8,093 nucleotides of DNA from Gemmatimonadaceae bacterium (GCA_025453855.1 JALOPO010000089.1:1-8093), one strand, 5' to 3'. Counted from the stretch's first letter, positions 1 to 6,118 are shown. Program-made: numbers and translations. The notes: a model not told the origin generated them from the sequence alone.

Positions 1-1
1 C

Positions 2-91
2 GGCGTGCAGGTGGTCGATGCACCGCCGCAGGCGATGGCCCCGGCGCTCGTCAACCGCTACCTGGCGATCAAGGCGCGCGGCGAGCTGTGA
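2..91 (+). CDS. C-terminal end of an unrecognised protein (partial)
   Basis: The window opens inside a + strand reading frame that ends with TGA at 89-91. The 29 visible residues begin GVQVVDAPPQAM and end LAIKARGEL. Codons are G/C-rich at third positions, as in the other genes here, and no stop interrupts the frame. The piece is too short to assign a family, and I do not recognise it. It converges on the minus-strand RDD-SpoIIM gene. A weak stem (GGCGG-type arms, 135-139 with 146-150, 6-nt loop) lies about 44 nt past the stop but has no T tract, so it is not called as a terminator. Confidence 0.55.
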   Translation, partial: GVQVVDAPPQAMAPALVNRYLAIKARGEL

Positions 92-372
92 GCGTGCCGA
101 TCCGCGTCCTGCGCGGCATGCCGTGATCGGGGCCGGGCGGGATCTCGCCCTGAACAGCATGAACTGACAGGGACTGCAGGCAAGTGCAGGGACTGCAGGA
201 ACCGACCGACTGAAGTGTTGGTGCCGTGTGTGCGATGGGTGACGGCGCCAGAGACGGGATCGAGGGCCGACGTGCTGGCGGCGGTGCGCGTGGAGCGCGC
301 GGGGACGGAGCGAGGCTGCCATGAATCCCAGCGCGCAGTCCTGCCCCACCCTGCCGTTTCCTGCAGTCCCTG
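92..372. other. Convergent intergenic gap with short repeats, no gene
   Basis: These 281 bases separate two convergent genes. I find no convincing coding frame: the one ATG-initiated frame here (from 215) has no recognisable composition or motif and runs into the antisense of the next gene. The gap carries a short direct repeat (168-180 and 187-199) and the left arm of a 20-bp inverted repeat, listed separately. A 10-bp palindrome CGGCATGCCG is at 114-123. No tRNA-like fold was seen. Confidence 0.6.
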
Positions 373-379
373 TCAGTTC
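161..379. repeat. Inverted-repeat-bounded segment (20-bp perfect arms)
   Basis: Bases 161-180 (GAACTGACAGGGACTGCAGG) are the exact reverse complement of 360-379. The match stops at both ends of the arm on both sides. Inside the left arm, the 13-mer CAGGGACTGCAGG (168-180) is repeated directly at 187-199. Beside the right arm, 335-350 is a degraded match to the reverse complement of that second copy, so the symmetry extends imperfectly to about 40 bases per side. The roughly 180-bp interior has no gene. The right arm covers the final codons and stop (373-375) of the minus-strand RDD-SpoIIM gene. This could be a small non-autonomous mobile element, a REP-type intergenic repeat pair, or independent copies of a dispersed short repeat. 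Nothing here shows mobility directly. Confidence 0.6.
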
Positions 380-2205
380 CCCGCGGTTGCAGTTGCCGTT
401 CCGCGCGACGATTCCGAGGCGGGAGCGGACCGGCCGAGGGAGAGGTAGCCGATCATCGCGACGGCGGTGAGGGCGGCGACGCCGTACTTGGTGGCGTTGG
501 GGAGGTCGGCGGGCGAGATGTTTCCCTCGATCGCGCCGGCGACCAGAAGGAAGAGCGTGGCGCAGGCGACGAGATGGAGCGCGCGGGCGCCGTTGGCGAC
601 GAGTGCCTCTCGACGCGTGCGGTCGCCGGGGATGAGCATCGCCGCGGCGAGCAGGAAGCCGGCGCCGCCGCCGATGCAGATCGCCGCCAGCTCGAGGACG
701 CCGTGGGCGGCGACGAAGCCGAAGATCTGGCCGCCGATCCCCTTGCTCACGTAGTAGCCGACGCCGGCGCCGACGGCCGCGACACCGTTGCCGATCAGCG
801 CGAACACGGTGAGCACGCCGGCGGTGAGCCCACCGGCGAAGGCGACGTAGGTCACCTGCACGTTGTTGGTCGTGATGAGCCCCGCCAGCACCGGGCCCAC
901 CGGCTGGCCGTCCTCGAGGTACTCGCCGCCGGTGTTCGCGCGCCGCAGCCCCTCCTCGGCGCGCTGCATCAAGCCGGGCGAGACGAGCGCCTCGGCGAGC
1001 GACGGATCGCGCACGATGGCGACGGCCGTGACGATCGCCGGCACGAAGAGGAGCACCGCGGCGAGGACGACCGGGCGCCAGCTGCGCAGCACCTCGGCCG
1101 GGACGTCGTGCGTGATGAACTGCAGCACGCGCCCGATGGTCTGCGTGGGGCGACGGTAGATGAGGTTGTGGCCGGCGGCGACGAGGCGCGAGAGCGCGTA
1201 GACGGCATCGCCGCCGCGGCCGCGATCGGCGGTGCGCAGCCGGGCGAGGTCGGCCGCGACGGTGCGGTAGTCGTCGACGAAGGTCGTGACGTCGTCCTCG
1301 CCGAGGTTGCCGAGTCCGGTGCGTCGCACCTGCGCGAGGCGCTGCGCGAAGGCGTCCCAGCGTTCGCGTCCCTCGGCGACGAGTGCCCATTCCTCGCGCC
1401 GCCCCCCCAGATCGCTGCGCACGGCGGTGGGGCCGCGAGGCGCCACCAGCTCGCGGGCGTGCAGTGCGCGGAGCGCGGGGAGGAGGTCGTGCGCGGGTGC
1501 CTCGATGCCGAGCTTGAGGGCGAGCGCCGACGCGAGGCGCATGCGCGATGCCTCGTCGAAGCCGTCGGCACGGGTGAGGAAGGTGTCGAGGAGCGCGAAG
1601 CTCGCATCGGCGAGGTGCGGCACGGCCGGCGCGGCGGCGACCGATGCGGCGTCGACGGGCGTCGCGCGACGGGTGCGGCGCAGCCCGGCTCCGACCGCGC
1701 GTTCGCGCACGACGATCGTCCCGGCGACCATGTCGCCGAGGCGCTGGTTGTTGCGATTGAAGAGCGAGGCGAGGAGCCCGACGGCGTAGAGGAAGCCGGG
1801 CTGCTGGTCGAGGACGCGCACGAGGTTGCGGGCCGCACTCGTGCCGGCATCCACGCCGCCGCCGCCGAGGCGCACGACGCGCAGGCCGAGGAGACGCTTG
1901 CCGGGCGTCTGCCCGTCGAAGGTCGCCTCGCAGAAGACGTAGTAGCCCCACTGCAGGACGAACTGCCCGACGATGAAGAGGAGCGTCGCCCACTCGAAGC
2001 CCGCCAGCTTGGTGCGGAGGCCGACGAACTCGATGACGGCACCGCTCAACCAGATCAGCGCCACGTAGGCGCAGGCGATGACGAGGAAGTCGACGAGCAC
2101 CGCGGTGCCGCGCGCGGCCGGACCGGCGAGGGCGTAGGAGACGAGGACCTGCTCGGGCGTCTCCACCTCGACCACGGGGTCGAGCAGCTGGGCGGGCGCG
2201 GGCAT
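373..2205 (-). CDS. RDD domain-SpoIIM (DUF95) domain fusion membrane protein
   Basis: A 610-aa integral membrane protein of unknown exact role. Residues about 25-168 form an RDD domain: an early membrane segment with Arg and Asp (AARGTAVLVDF, 30-40), further hydrophobic segments, and the family signature TPGKRLLGLRVV at 100-111, followed by RNLVR and NQRLGDMVAGT. Residues about 200-255 look like the usual soluble tail of cluster-type RDD proteins. From about 270 a SpoIIM-like half begins: a charged cytoplasmic stretch (270-330), then membrane segments near 376-398, 450-475, 500-525, 543-558 and 574-592. SpoIIM hallmarks are TTNNVQV (445-451), HGVLEL (501-506) and EGNISP (560-565). SpoIIM itself acts in Bacillus engulfment, but most homologues are in non-sporulators next to RDD and MoxR/DUF58 genes, with unclear function. 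Here the two proteins are fused with no in-frame stop between them. The ATG at 2205 has no Shine-Dalgarno sequence. The C-terminal tail (after 592) is Ala/Ser/Thr-rich, and its last codons lie in a repeat arm. The domain calls are firm; the function is not known. Confidence 0.93.
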   Translation of the reverse strand: MPAPAQLLDPVVEVETPEQVLVSYALAGPAARGTAVLVDFLVIACAYVALIWLSGAVIEFVGLRTKLAGFEWATLLFIVGQFVLQWGYYVFCEATFDGQTPGKRLLGLRVVRLGGGGVDAGTSAARNLVRVLDQQPGFLYAVGLLASLFNRNNQRLGDMVAGTIVVRERAVGAGLRRTRRATPVDAASVAAAPAVPHLADASFALLDTFLTRADGFDEASRMRLASALALKLGIEAPAHDLLPALRALHARELVAPRGPTAVRSDLGGRREEWALVAEGRERWDAFAQRLAQVRRTGLGNLGEDDVTTFVDDYRTVAADLARLRTADRGRGGDAVYALSRLVAAGHNLIYRRPTQTIGRVLQFITHDVPAEVLRSWRPVVLAAVLLFVPAIVTAVAIVRDPSLAEALVSPGLMQRAEEGLRRANTGGEYLEDGQPVGPVLAGLITTNNVQVTYVAFAGGLTAGVLTVFALIGNGVAAVGAGVGYYVSKGIGGQIFGFVAAHGVLELAAICIGGGAGFLLAAAMLIPGDRTRREALVANGARALHLVACATLFLLVAGAIEGNISPADLPNATKYGVAALTAVAMIGYLSLGRSAPASESSRGTATATAGN

Positions 2206-2210
2206 GGGGC

Positions 2211-2218
2211 CAAAGATA
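2211..2218 (-). promoter_or_regulatory. Possible promoter element just before the RDD-SpoIIM start
   Basis: Read on the minus strand, TATCTTTG ends 5 nt before the ATG at 2205. It resembles a sigma-70 -10 box and also the TAnnTTTG element known from Bacteroidetes. Transcription from it would start at or next to the ATG, giving a leaderless message, which fits the lack of a ribosome binding site. No clear -35 or TTG element is visible upstream. The same bases can instead be read as the T-rich tail of the HU terminator, so this is a tentative call. Confidence 0.3.
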
Positions 2219-2252
2219 AGGCGCGCCGCCCGCGAGTCGCGGACGGCGCGCC
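2211..2252 (-). terminator. Intrinsic terminator-like hairpin downstream of HU
   Basis: Bases 2220-2228 pair with 2244-2252 (9 bp, GGCGCGCCG with CGGCGCGCC), and 2230-2235 pair with 2237-2242 (CCGCGA with TCGCGG). The only mismatch is C2229 with A2243, so 15 of 16 positions pair around G2236. In the minus-strand transcript the stem is followed directly by TTATCTTT. This strong GC stem plus T-rich tail lies 32 nt past the HU stop codon and 6 nt before the start codon of the RDD-SpoIIM gene. It is a good candidate for ending HU transcription and insulating the weakly expressed downstream gene. Confidence 0.65.
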
Positions 2253-2283
2253 GAACGTGCGCACGGCGTGTGCGGCGCGTCGC

Positions 2284-2637
2284 TTACTTGCGCCCCTTCT
2301 TTGCCGGCTTCCGGATCGTCTTCTTGGCGCCCTTCTTGGGCGCGGCGGCCTTGCCGTTCACGAAGCCCTTGAGGCTCGCGCCGGCCTTGAAGGCGGGCGC
2401 CTTGCTGGCGGCGATCTTCACCGACGCGCCGGTCTGCGGGTTGCGCCCCATGCGCGCGGCGCGCTTGCGGAGCGTGAAGGTGCCGAAGCCGGTGATGCCG
2501 ACCTTGTCGCCCTTCTTGAGCGCGCGGGCGATCACCCCCTCCTCGGCGTCGAAGATCGTCGAGACGATCGCGTTGGCGGTCTTGCGGGTGAGCTCGTGTG
2601 TGTCGACGAGCGTGTTGACGAGATCGATGCGGTTCAT
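2284..2637 (-). CDS. HU/IHF-family DNA-binding protein with basic C-terminal tail
   Basis: A 117-aa histone-like nucleoid protein that binds and bends DNA as a dimer. The N-terminal helical part (MNRIDLVNTLVDTHELTRKT, 1-20) and the dimer core with VGITGFGTFTLRKRAAR (46-62) are typical. The DNA-binding arm carries the family signature GRNPQTG at 64-70, with the proline that intercalates into DNA, followed by AFKAGASLKGFVN (82-94). HU proteins normally end near residue 90. This one continues with about 22 residues rich in Lys, Ala and Pro, ending KKTIRKPAKKGRK, like the histone H1-like tails of mycobacterial or other extended HUs. The frame stays open upstream to 2931, but HU homology begins exactly at the ATG at 2637. 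A GGAG (2647-2650) sits 9 nt before that start. It is transcribed divergently from the SIMPL gene and is followed by a strong hairpin. I cannot tell HU alpha, HU beta and IHF apart here. Confidence 0.95.
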   Translation of the reverse strand: MNRIDLVNTLVDTHELTRKTANAIVSTIFDAEEGVIARALKKGDKVGITGFGTFTLRKRAARMGRNPQTGASVKIAASKAPAFKAGASLKGFVNGKAAAPKKGAKKTIRKPAKKGRK

Positions 2638-2929
2638 GGGAGGGTGCTCCGGGTGAGTGCCACGTGATTCCGCGCCAGTGGCGCGCGGCAAACCTGTCGG
2701 GGGCGCCCCGATTCTGCAAGCGCCGCAAGGGAAAATCGGCGTTCCGGACGCGATGGCGTGCGGGCCGCGGCGGCGCGGTCGCCCACCGCACGTGACCTTC
2801 TGCGAGCGAAGTCGTGCTCCTTGTCCCGAATCGCGTGGCGGGTGCGGCGGGCGCAACGGCAACCGGGCGCCGGGGTATCTTCGCGCGGTCCCCGCATGCG
2901 GCGGGGGCCGTTCCCCCTGCGGAGTGCGC
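2638..2929. other. Divergent intergenic region between HU and SIMPL genes
   Basis: About 290 bp that should hold the promoters of both divergent genes. It contains a 15-bp palindrome (CGCGCCAGTGGCGCG, 2671-2685) and a 10-bp palindrome (GGGGCGCCCC, 2700-2709) on the HU side, either of which could be an operator or a leader hairpin. On the minus strand TTGCAG (2714-2719) could serve as a -35 box for HU, but the -10 at the right spacing is poor. On the SIMPL side, TATCTTCG (2876-2883) is a possible -10. A hairpin CCCCGC-ATGCG-GCGGGG at 2890-2906 would lie in the SIMPL leader. Both neighbouring frames stay open into this region, but with no homology-like content. Confidence 0.5.
2876..2883 (+). 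promoter_or_regulatory. Possible -10 element for the SIMPL-M24-DUF429 operon
   Basis: TATCTTCG lies 54 bases before the ATG at 2930 and is the most A/T-rich spot in a very GC-rich stretch. It shares TATCTT with the element before the RDD-SpoIIM gene. No -35 box is evident at 16-18 bp upstream. If used, the leader would be about 40 nt and contain the 2890-2906 hairpin. Confidence 0.3.
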
Positions 2930-3688
2930 ATGCCCCCGGTCCTCGCCCGACTCCTTGCCCCGGCCCTCGGCGCCGCGGCGCTCGCTCCCGCGCTCGCCGC
3001 GCAGCTCCCGTCGCCGCCGCCCCGCGACTGGGTGCCGATGCCGCCGACGATCGAGGTCGCGGGTCAGGGCGAGGCGAAGGCGACGCCCGACCGGGCCCAC
3101 CTGTTCGTCACCGTGCAGGTGCGCGCGCGCACCGCGAACGCGGCCGGCCAGGAGAACGCGACGCGCTCGCAGCGGGTGATGGAGGCGCTCCGCGGTGCCG
3201 GGGTGCCGCGCGAGCTCCTGTCGACGCTCGACTACGCGGTGCAGCCGGCGTACCGCTATCCCGGTGAGGGCAAGTCGCCGATCCTCGAGGGCTACGACGC
3301 GCGCAACACGGTGCGCGTGGAGGTGCGGCAGCTCGAGCAGGTGGGACGGCTGATCGACGTCGCGCTGGGTGCCGGGGCGAACACGATCGGCGGCGTCACG
3401 TTCTACGTCTCGAACTCGGATGCGGTGCGGCGCGACGCGTTGGCGGCCGCCACGGCCGACGCGCGACTCGCGGCCGAGGCGATGGCGAAGGCCGCCGGCG
3501 GGTCGCTGGGCGCGCTCGTCGCGCTGACCACGGAGAGCGACGAGCGGCCGCGCCCGATGCCGATGATGATGGCGGCGATGCGCGCCGACGCCGCGGCGCC
3601 GAAGGCCGAGACGGCGATCAGCGCGCCGACCGAGCAGACGGTGACCGGGCGCGTGGTCGCGCGGTGGCTGTTCGTGGCACCGCGCTGA
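2930..3688 (+). CDS. Secreted SIMPL-domain (DUF541) protein
   Basis: A 252-aa exported protein of the SIMPL family (signalling molecule that associates with mouse pelle-like kinase; DUF541). Residues 1-24 form a signal peptide: an Ala/Leu-rich core ending ALAPALAA, with likely cleavage before Gln25. The SIMPL domain spans about 40-250. It opens with PTIEVAGQGEAKATPDRAHL (39-58), the usual start of this fold, and goes on through ATRSQRVMEALRGAGV, the LLSTLDYAVQPAY strand pair (97-108) and the GANTIGGVTFYVSN segment (149-162). A short Met-rich patch (PMPMMMAAM) is at 209-217. Bacterial members are periplasmic or outer-membrane associated, some tied to oxidative stress, but no reaction is known. 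The ATG at 2930 is chosen because the signal peptide starts there and GGAG (2921-2924) sits 5 nt upstream. The frame is open back to 2657 without signal-like sequence. The stop shares one base with the next start, so it heads an operon. Confidence 0.9.
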   Translation: MPPVLARLLAPALGAAALAPALAAQLPSPPPRDWVPMPPTIEVAGQGEAKATPDRAHLFVTVQVRARTANAAGQENATRSQRVMEALRGAGVPRELLSTLDYAVQPAYRYPGEGKSPILEGYDARNTVRVEVRQLEQVGRLIDVALGAGANTIGGVTFYVSNSDAVRRDALAAATADARLAAEAMAKAAGGSLGALVALTTESDERPRPMPMMMAAMRADAAAPKAETAISAPTEQTVTGRVVARWLFVAPR

Positions 3689-5232
3689 TGCGCGCCGGTC
3701 GCGCCCGTGCGGCGCTGCGACGTGGCGCGTGCGGTGCGCTCGTGGCATGCCTCGCGGCGATGGCGGCGTCGGCGGCGCTGCGGGCGCAGGTCACGCGCGA
3801 CGACTACGCGGCACGTCGTGTTGCGCTCGCCGGGCTCCTGCCGCGCGCGAGCGCCGTGATCGTGCTCGGTGCCCCCGAGCCGGCGCGCGACTACGACGGC
3901 TTCTCGCCCGCCGGCGACCTGCGCTACTTCACCGGCTGGGATCGGCCGGAAGGCGCGCTGATCCTCGTCACCGACACGACCGGCGTGGCCACGCAGTGGT
4001 TCTTCGCGCCGCCGCGGAGCGCGTCGGCCGAGGTGTGGACCGGACCGCGGCTCACGCTCGCGCAGGTCCGCGAGGCGACGGGGATCGAGGCGCGGGACCT
4101 CGCCGACGTGCGCCCGGTCGTCGATTCGCTCCTCGGCGCGGGGCGCACGCTGGCGGTGATCGGCGACTTCACGCCGCCGCAGTCGTCGCTCGGGACGGGG
4201 ACGACGCGCGACATGGCGCTCCTGCAGGAGTGGCGCGGCAAGGCAGGCGGCGATCGGGTGACGAACGGCACGCGCTACGCGCTCCTGGTGCGTGCCGGCA
4301 AGCGGGCGAGCGAGATCGCGCAGCTCCGCCGCGCCATCGACCTCACGGTCCGCGCGCACCAGGAGGTGGCGGCGCAGCTCGAGCCGGGGTGGCGCGAGTT
4401 CGAGGTGCAGGCGCTCGTGGAGTACACGTTCCGTCGCAACGGCGCCGAGCGGACCGGCTTCGCGACGATCGCGGGGTCGGGCGACAACGCGACGACGCTC
4501 CACTACAACCGCAACGACCGGCGCACGCAGCCCGGCGAGCTCCTCGTGCTCGACATCGGCGCGGCGTGGAACGGCTACAGCGCCGACGTGACGCGCACCT
4601 GGCCGGTGAGCGGGCGCTTCTCGCCGCCGCAGCGCGAGATCTACCAGCTGGTGCGCGACGCGCAGCGCGCGGCCGAGTCGGCGATCGCGGTCGGGGCACG
4701 GTACCGCGCGGCGAGCGACAGCGCGAGCATCGTCCTCGCGCGCGGGCTCACGCGCCTGGGGCTCATCGAGGCGCCCGACGCCACGTACGACTGCGATGCC
4801 CGCGGGGCGCGGCGCTGTGCGCAGCTCGGGCTCTACTACATGCACGGGCTCGGTCATCCGATCGGCCTCTCGGTGCACGACGTCGACAGCTCGGCGGTGA
4901 GCGGCACGTGGCGGGCGGGGAGCGTCTTCACGCTGGAGCCGGGCGTGTACGTCCGTCGTGCGCTGGGCGAGGCGATCCCGGACACGGAGCGCAATCGCGC
5001 GCTGCTGCAGCGCATCGCGCCGGCGCTCGCGACCTACGCCGGCACCGGCGTGCGGATCGAGGACGACTACCTGCTCACCGAGCGCGGGCTGGAGTGGCTC
5101 TCCCCCGCCCCGCGCGAGGTCGACGAGGTGGAGCGCGCACTGGCGGCACCGCGTGCACGGTCGCCACGTGCGCGTGACGCGGCGCTGGTGGAGCGCTACG
5201 AGCGTTCGCTCCCGGAGGCGACGCCGCGGTGA
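3688..5232 (+). CDS. Secreted M24B Xaa-Pro aminopeptidase-like metallopeptidase
   Basis: A 514-aa peptidase of the M24B family, which releases the N-terminal residue before a proline using two metal ions. All five metal ligands of the pita-bread fold are present: Asp289 (VLDIGAAWNGY), Asp300 (SADVTRTW), His390 (MHGLGHPIG), Glu417 (TLEPGVY) and Glu458 (VRIEDDY). The supporting histidines His272 (TLHYNRN), His386 and His397 (VHD) are also there. The N-terminal aminopeptidase P domain covers about 37-190, with FTGWDRPEGALILV, and the catalytic domain about 205-475. Residues 1-33 look like a signal peptide (Arg-rich start, Ala/Leu core, likely cleavage after LRA), so the enzyme is probably exported, unlike cytoplasmic PepP. 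The C-terminal tail after 475 is charged. The start is the ATG at 3688, overlapping the SIMPL stop by one base. A GTG at 3664 is possible but would lie inside SIMPL and lengthen the signal peptide. It lacks its own ribosome binding site, so translation is probably coupled. Xaa-Pro dipeptidase activity cannot be excluded. Confidence 0.93.
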   Translation: MRAGRARAALRRGACGALVACLAAMAASAALRAQVTRDDYAARRVALAGLLPRASAVIVLGAPEPARDYDGFSPAGDLRYFTGWDRPEGALILVTDTTGVATQWFFAPPRSASAEVWTGPRLTLAQVREATGIEARDLADVRPVVDSLLGAGRTLAVIGDFTPPQSSLGTGTTRDMALLQEWRGKAGGDRVTNGTRYALLVRAGKRASEIAQLRRAIDLTVRAHQEVAAQLEPGWREFEVQALVEYTFRRNGAERTGFATIAGSGDNATTLHYNRNDRRTQPGELLVLDIGAAWNGYSADVTRTWPVSGRFSPPQREIYQLVRDAQRAAESAIAVGARYRAASDSASIVLARGLTRLGLIEAPDATYDCDARGARRCAQLGLYYMHGLGHPIGLSVHDVDSSAVSGTWRAGSVFTLEPGVYVRRALGEAIPDTERNRALLQRIAPALATYAGTGVRIEDDYLLTERGLEWLSPAPREVDEVERALAAPRARSPRARDAALVERYERSLPEATPR

Positions 5233-6029
5233 CGCCGGCGACCGCGCGCACCGTCGTCGCCGTCGACTGGAGCGGGGCGCGCGAGGAGGCCACGCAGCGG
5301 GCGCGGATCCGCCTGGCGGTGGTGCACGACGGAGTGCTGGTGCAACTGGTGGCCGGCGTGACGCGTGCCGAGGCGGTGACGCGCGTGCTCTCGCTCGCCG
5401 ACGCGCACGGCGCGCTGGCGATCGGGCTCGACTTCGCCTTCGGTGTCCCGGCCTGGTATGCGCGCGGGGCGTTGCACTGCGACGAGGGGCCGGCGCTCTG
5501 GGCGGCACTCGCGCGGCGGTGCGAGTCGTTGCTCGCGTGCGAGCGCCCGTTCTGGGGGCGACCGGGGGTGCCACGCTGGCCCGAGCTCGACGACCCGCTG
5601 CGCGCCTATCGCGCGACCGAGCGTGCGACCAGGGATCGGTTCGCGGTGCAGCCCAAGTCGGTCTTCCAGGTGGGGGGCGCGGGGGCGGTGGGGACGGCGA
5701 CGCTGCGGGGAATGTCGGCGCTGCTCGCGCTGCGCGCCGCGGGGGTGCGGCTCTGGCCGTGGGACGCGCCGGGTGCGGTGACGGCGACGGAGATCTATCC
5801 GCGCCTGGCGACGGGGAACGTCGTGAAGTCGTCGCCGGCGGCGCGCGCCGCGCACGTCCGCACGCTCGGCGACGTGATCCCGCGCGCGCTGCGCGACGCC
5901 GTGGCGGCCAGCGAGGACGCGTTCGATGCGACGTGCGCGGCGCTGACGATGCCGGGCGTGCTGCGCGATGGGTGGCCGGCGGCGCCCACCGATCCGGCGG
6001 TGCGGCTCGAGGGGTGGATCCTGCGGTGA
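5229..6029 (+). CDS. DUF429 family protein, RNase H-like fold
   Basis: A 266-aa protein of the DUF429 group, predicted cytoplasmic, with no signal peptide or membrane segment. Acidic residues sit at the places expected of an RNase H-like fold: Asp13 (VAVDWSG), Asp68 (IGLDFAFGVP), Glu188 (TEIYP) and Asp230/Asp233 (SEDAFDA). Further conserved-looking blocks are PKSVFQVGGAGAVGT (142-156) and the end EGWIL. Many family members are annotated only as predicted nucleases, and no substrate is established. The start is GTG at 5229, overlapping the peptidase stop by four bases (GTGA). A GGAGG at 5214-5218, 10 nt upstream, supports it. The overlap argues for co-translation with the peptidase, though a functional link between a nuclease-like protein and peptide breakdown is not obvious. 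A strong palindrome begins 5 nt after the stop. The family call comes from motif memory; the acidic pattern is seen directly. Confidence 0.8.
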   Translation: MTPATARTVVAVDWSGAREEATQRARIRLAVVHDGVLVQLVAGVTRAEAVTRVLSLADAHGALAIGLDFAFGVPAWYARGALHCDEGPALWAALARRCESLLACERPFWGRPGVPRWPELDDPLRAYRATERATRDRFAVQPKSVFQVGGAGAVGTATLRGMSALLALRAAGVRLWPWDAPGAVTATEIYPRLATGNVVKSSPAARAAHVRTLGDVIPRALRDAVAASEDAFDATCAALTMPGVLRDGWPAAPTDPAVRLEGWILR

Positions 6030-6033
6030 CCCG

Positions 6034-6064
6034 CGCCCCCGCGGTGCCAGGCACCGCGGGGGCG
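6034..6064. terminator. Strong 15-bp-arm palindrome after the DUF429 gene
   Basis: Bases 6034-6048 are the exact reverse complement of 6050-6064 around A6049 (CGCCCCCGCGGTGCC and its complement). The RNA would fold into a very stable GC hairpin starting 5 nt past the DUF429 stop. No T tract follows, so it is not a classic intrinsic terminator. It may end or protect the 3' end of the upstream operon transcript. It also forms part of the repeat pair at 6041-6110. Confidence 0.45.
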
Positions 6065-6110
6065 GCGCGCCTGGGGGACAGAGGTGCCTGGCACCGCGGG
6101 GGCGCCGCGC
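6041..6110. repeat. Two copies of a 30-bp palindrome-bearing intergenic repeat
   Basis: Bases 6041-6070 and 6081-6110 match at 27 of 30 positions, differing only at 6042/6082, 6049/6089 and 6065/6105. Each copy carries the 13-bp palindrome GGTGCC-N-GGCACC (6043-6055 and 6083-6095) followed by GCGGGGGCG. They are separated by 10 nt (CTGGGGGACA). The centre base of the palindrome is A in the first copy and T in the second. The layout resembles REP-type elements and fills most of the 101-bp gap before the OPT gene. No RAYT transposase is in view. Confidence 0.7.
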
Positions 6111-6118
6111 ACGCACGC

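Noticed and set aside
161..200. Possible CRISPR-like or tandem array
   Set aside because: Only two direct copies of a 13-mer with a 6-nt spacer, and no cas genes; it is a short repeat, not an array.
215..448. 77-codon + strand frame in the convergent gap
   Set aside because: No homology-like features or ribosome binding site; it runs through the repeat arm and into antisense of the RDD-SpoIIM gene.
574..2667. Long + strand open frame (697 codons) over the RDD-SpoIIM gene
   Set aside because: It is antisense to a gene with clear domains, is full of Arg/Ala/Gly/Asp low-complexity sequence typical of GC-rich shadow frames, and has no recognisable motif.
2657..2929. N-terminal extension of the SIMPL protein back to 2657
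   Set aside because: A signal peptide and a Shine-Dalgarno sequence place the start at 2930; the upstream part would bury the signal peptide.
2638..2931. N-terminal extension of HU back to 2931
   Set aside because: The extra 98 residues are Pro/Arg/Gly-rich and lie outside the HU fold; HU begins exactly at the ATG at 2637.
3403..6054. 883-codon minus-strand open frame
   Set aside because: It lies antisense to the SIMPL, M24 and DUF429 genes, all of which have specific catalytic or family motifs; its product is Arg/Pro/Ala-rich low complexity.
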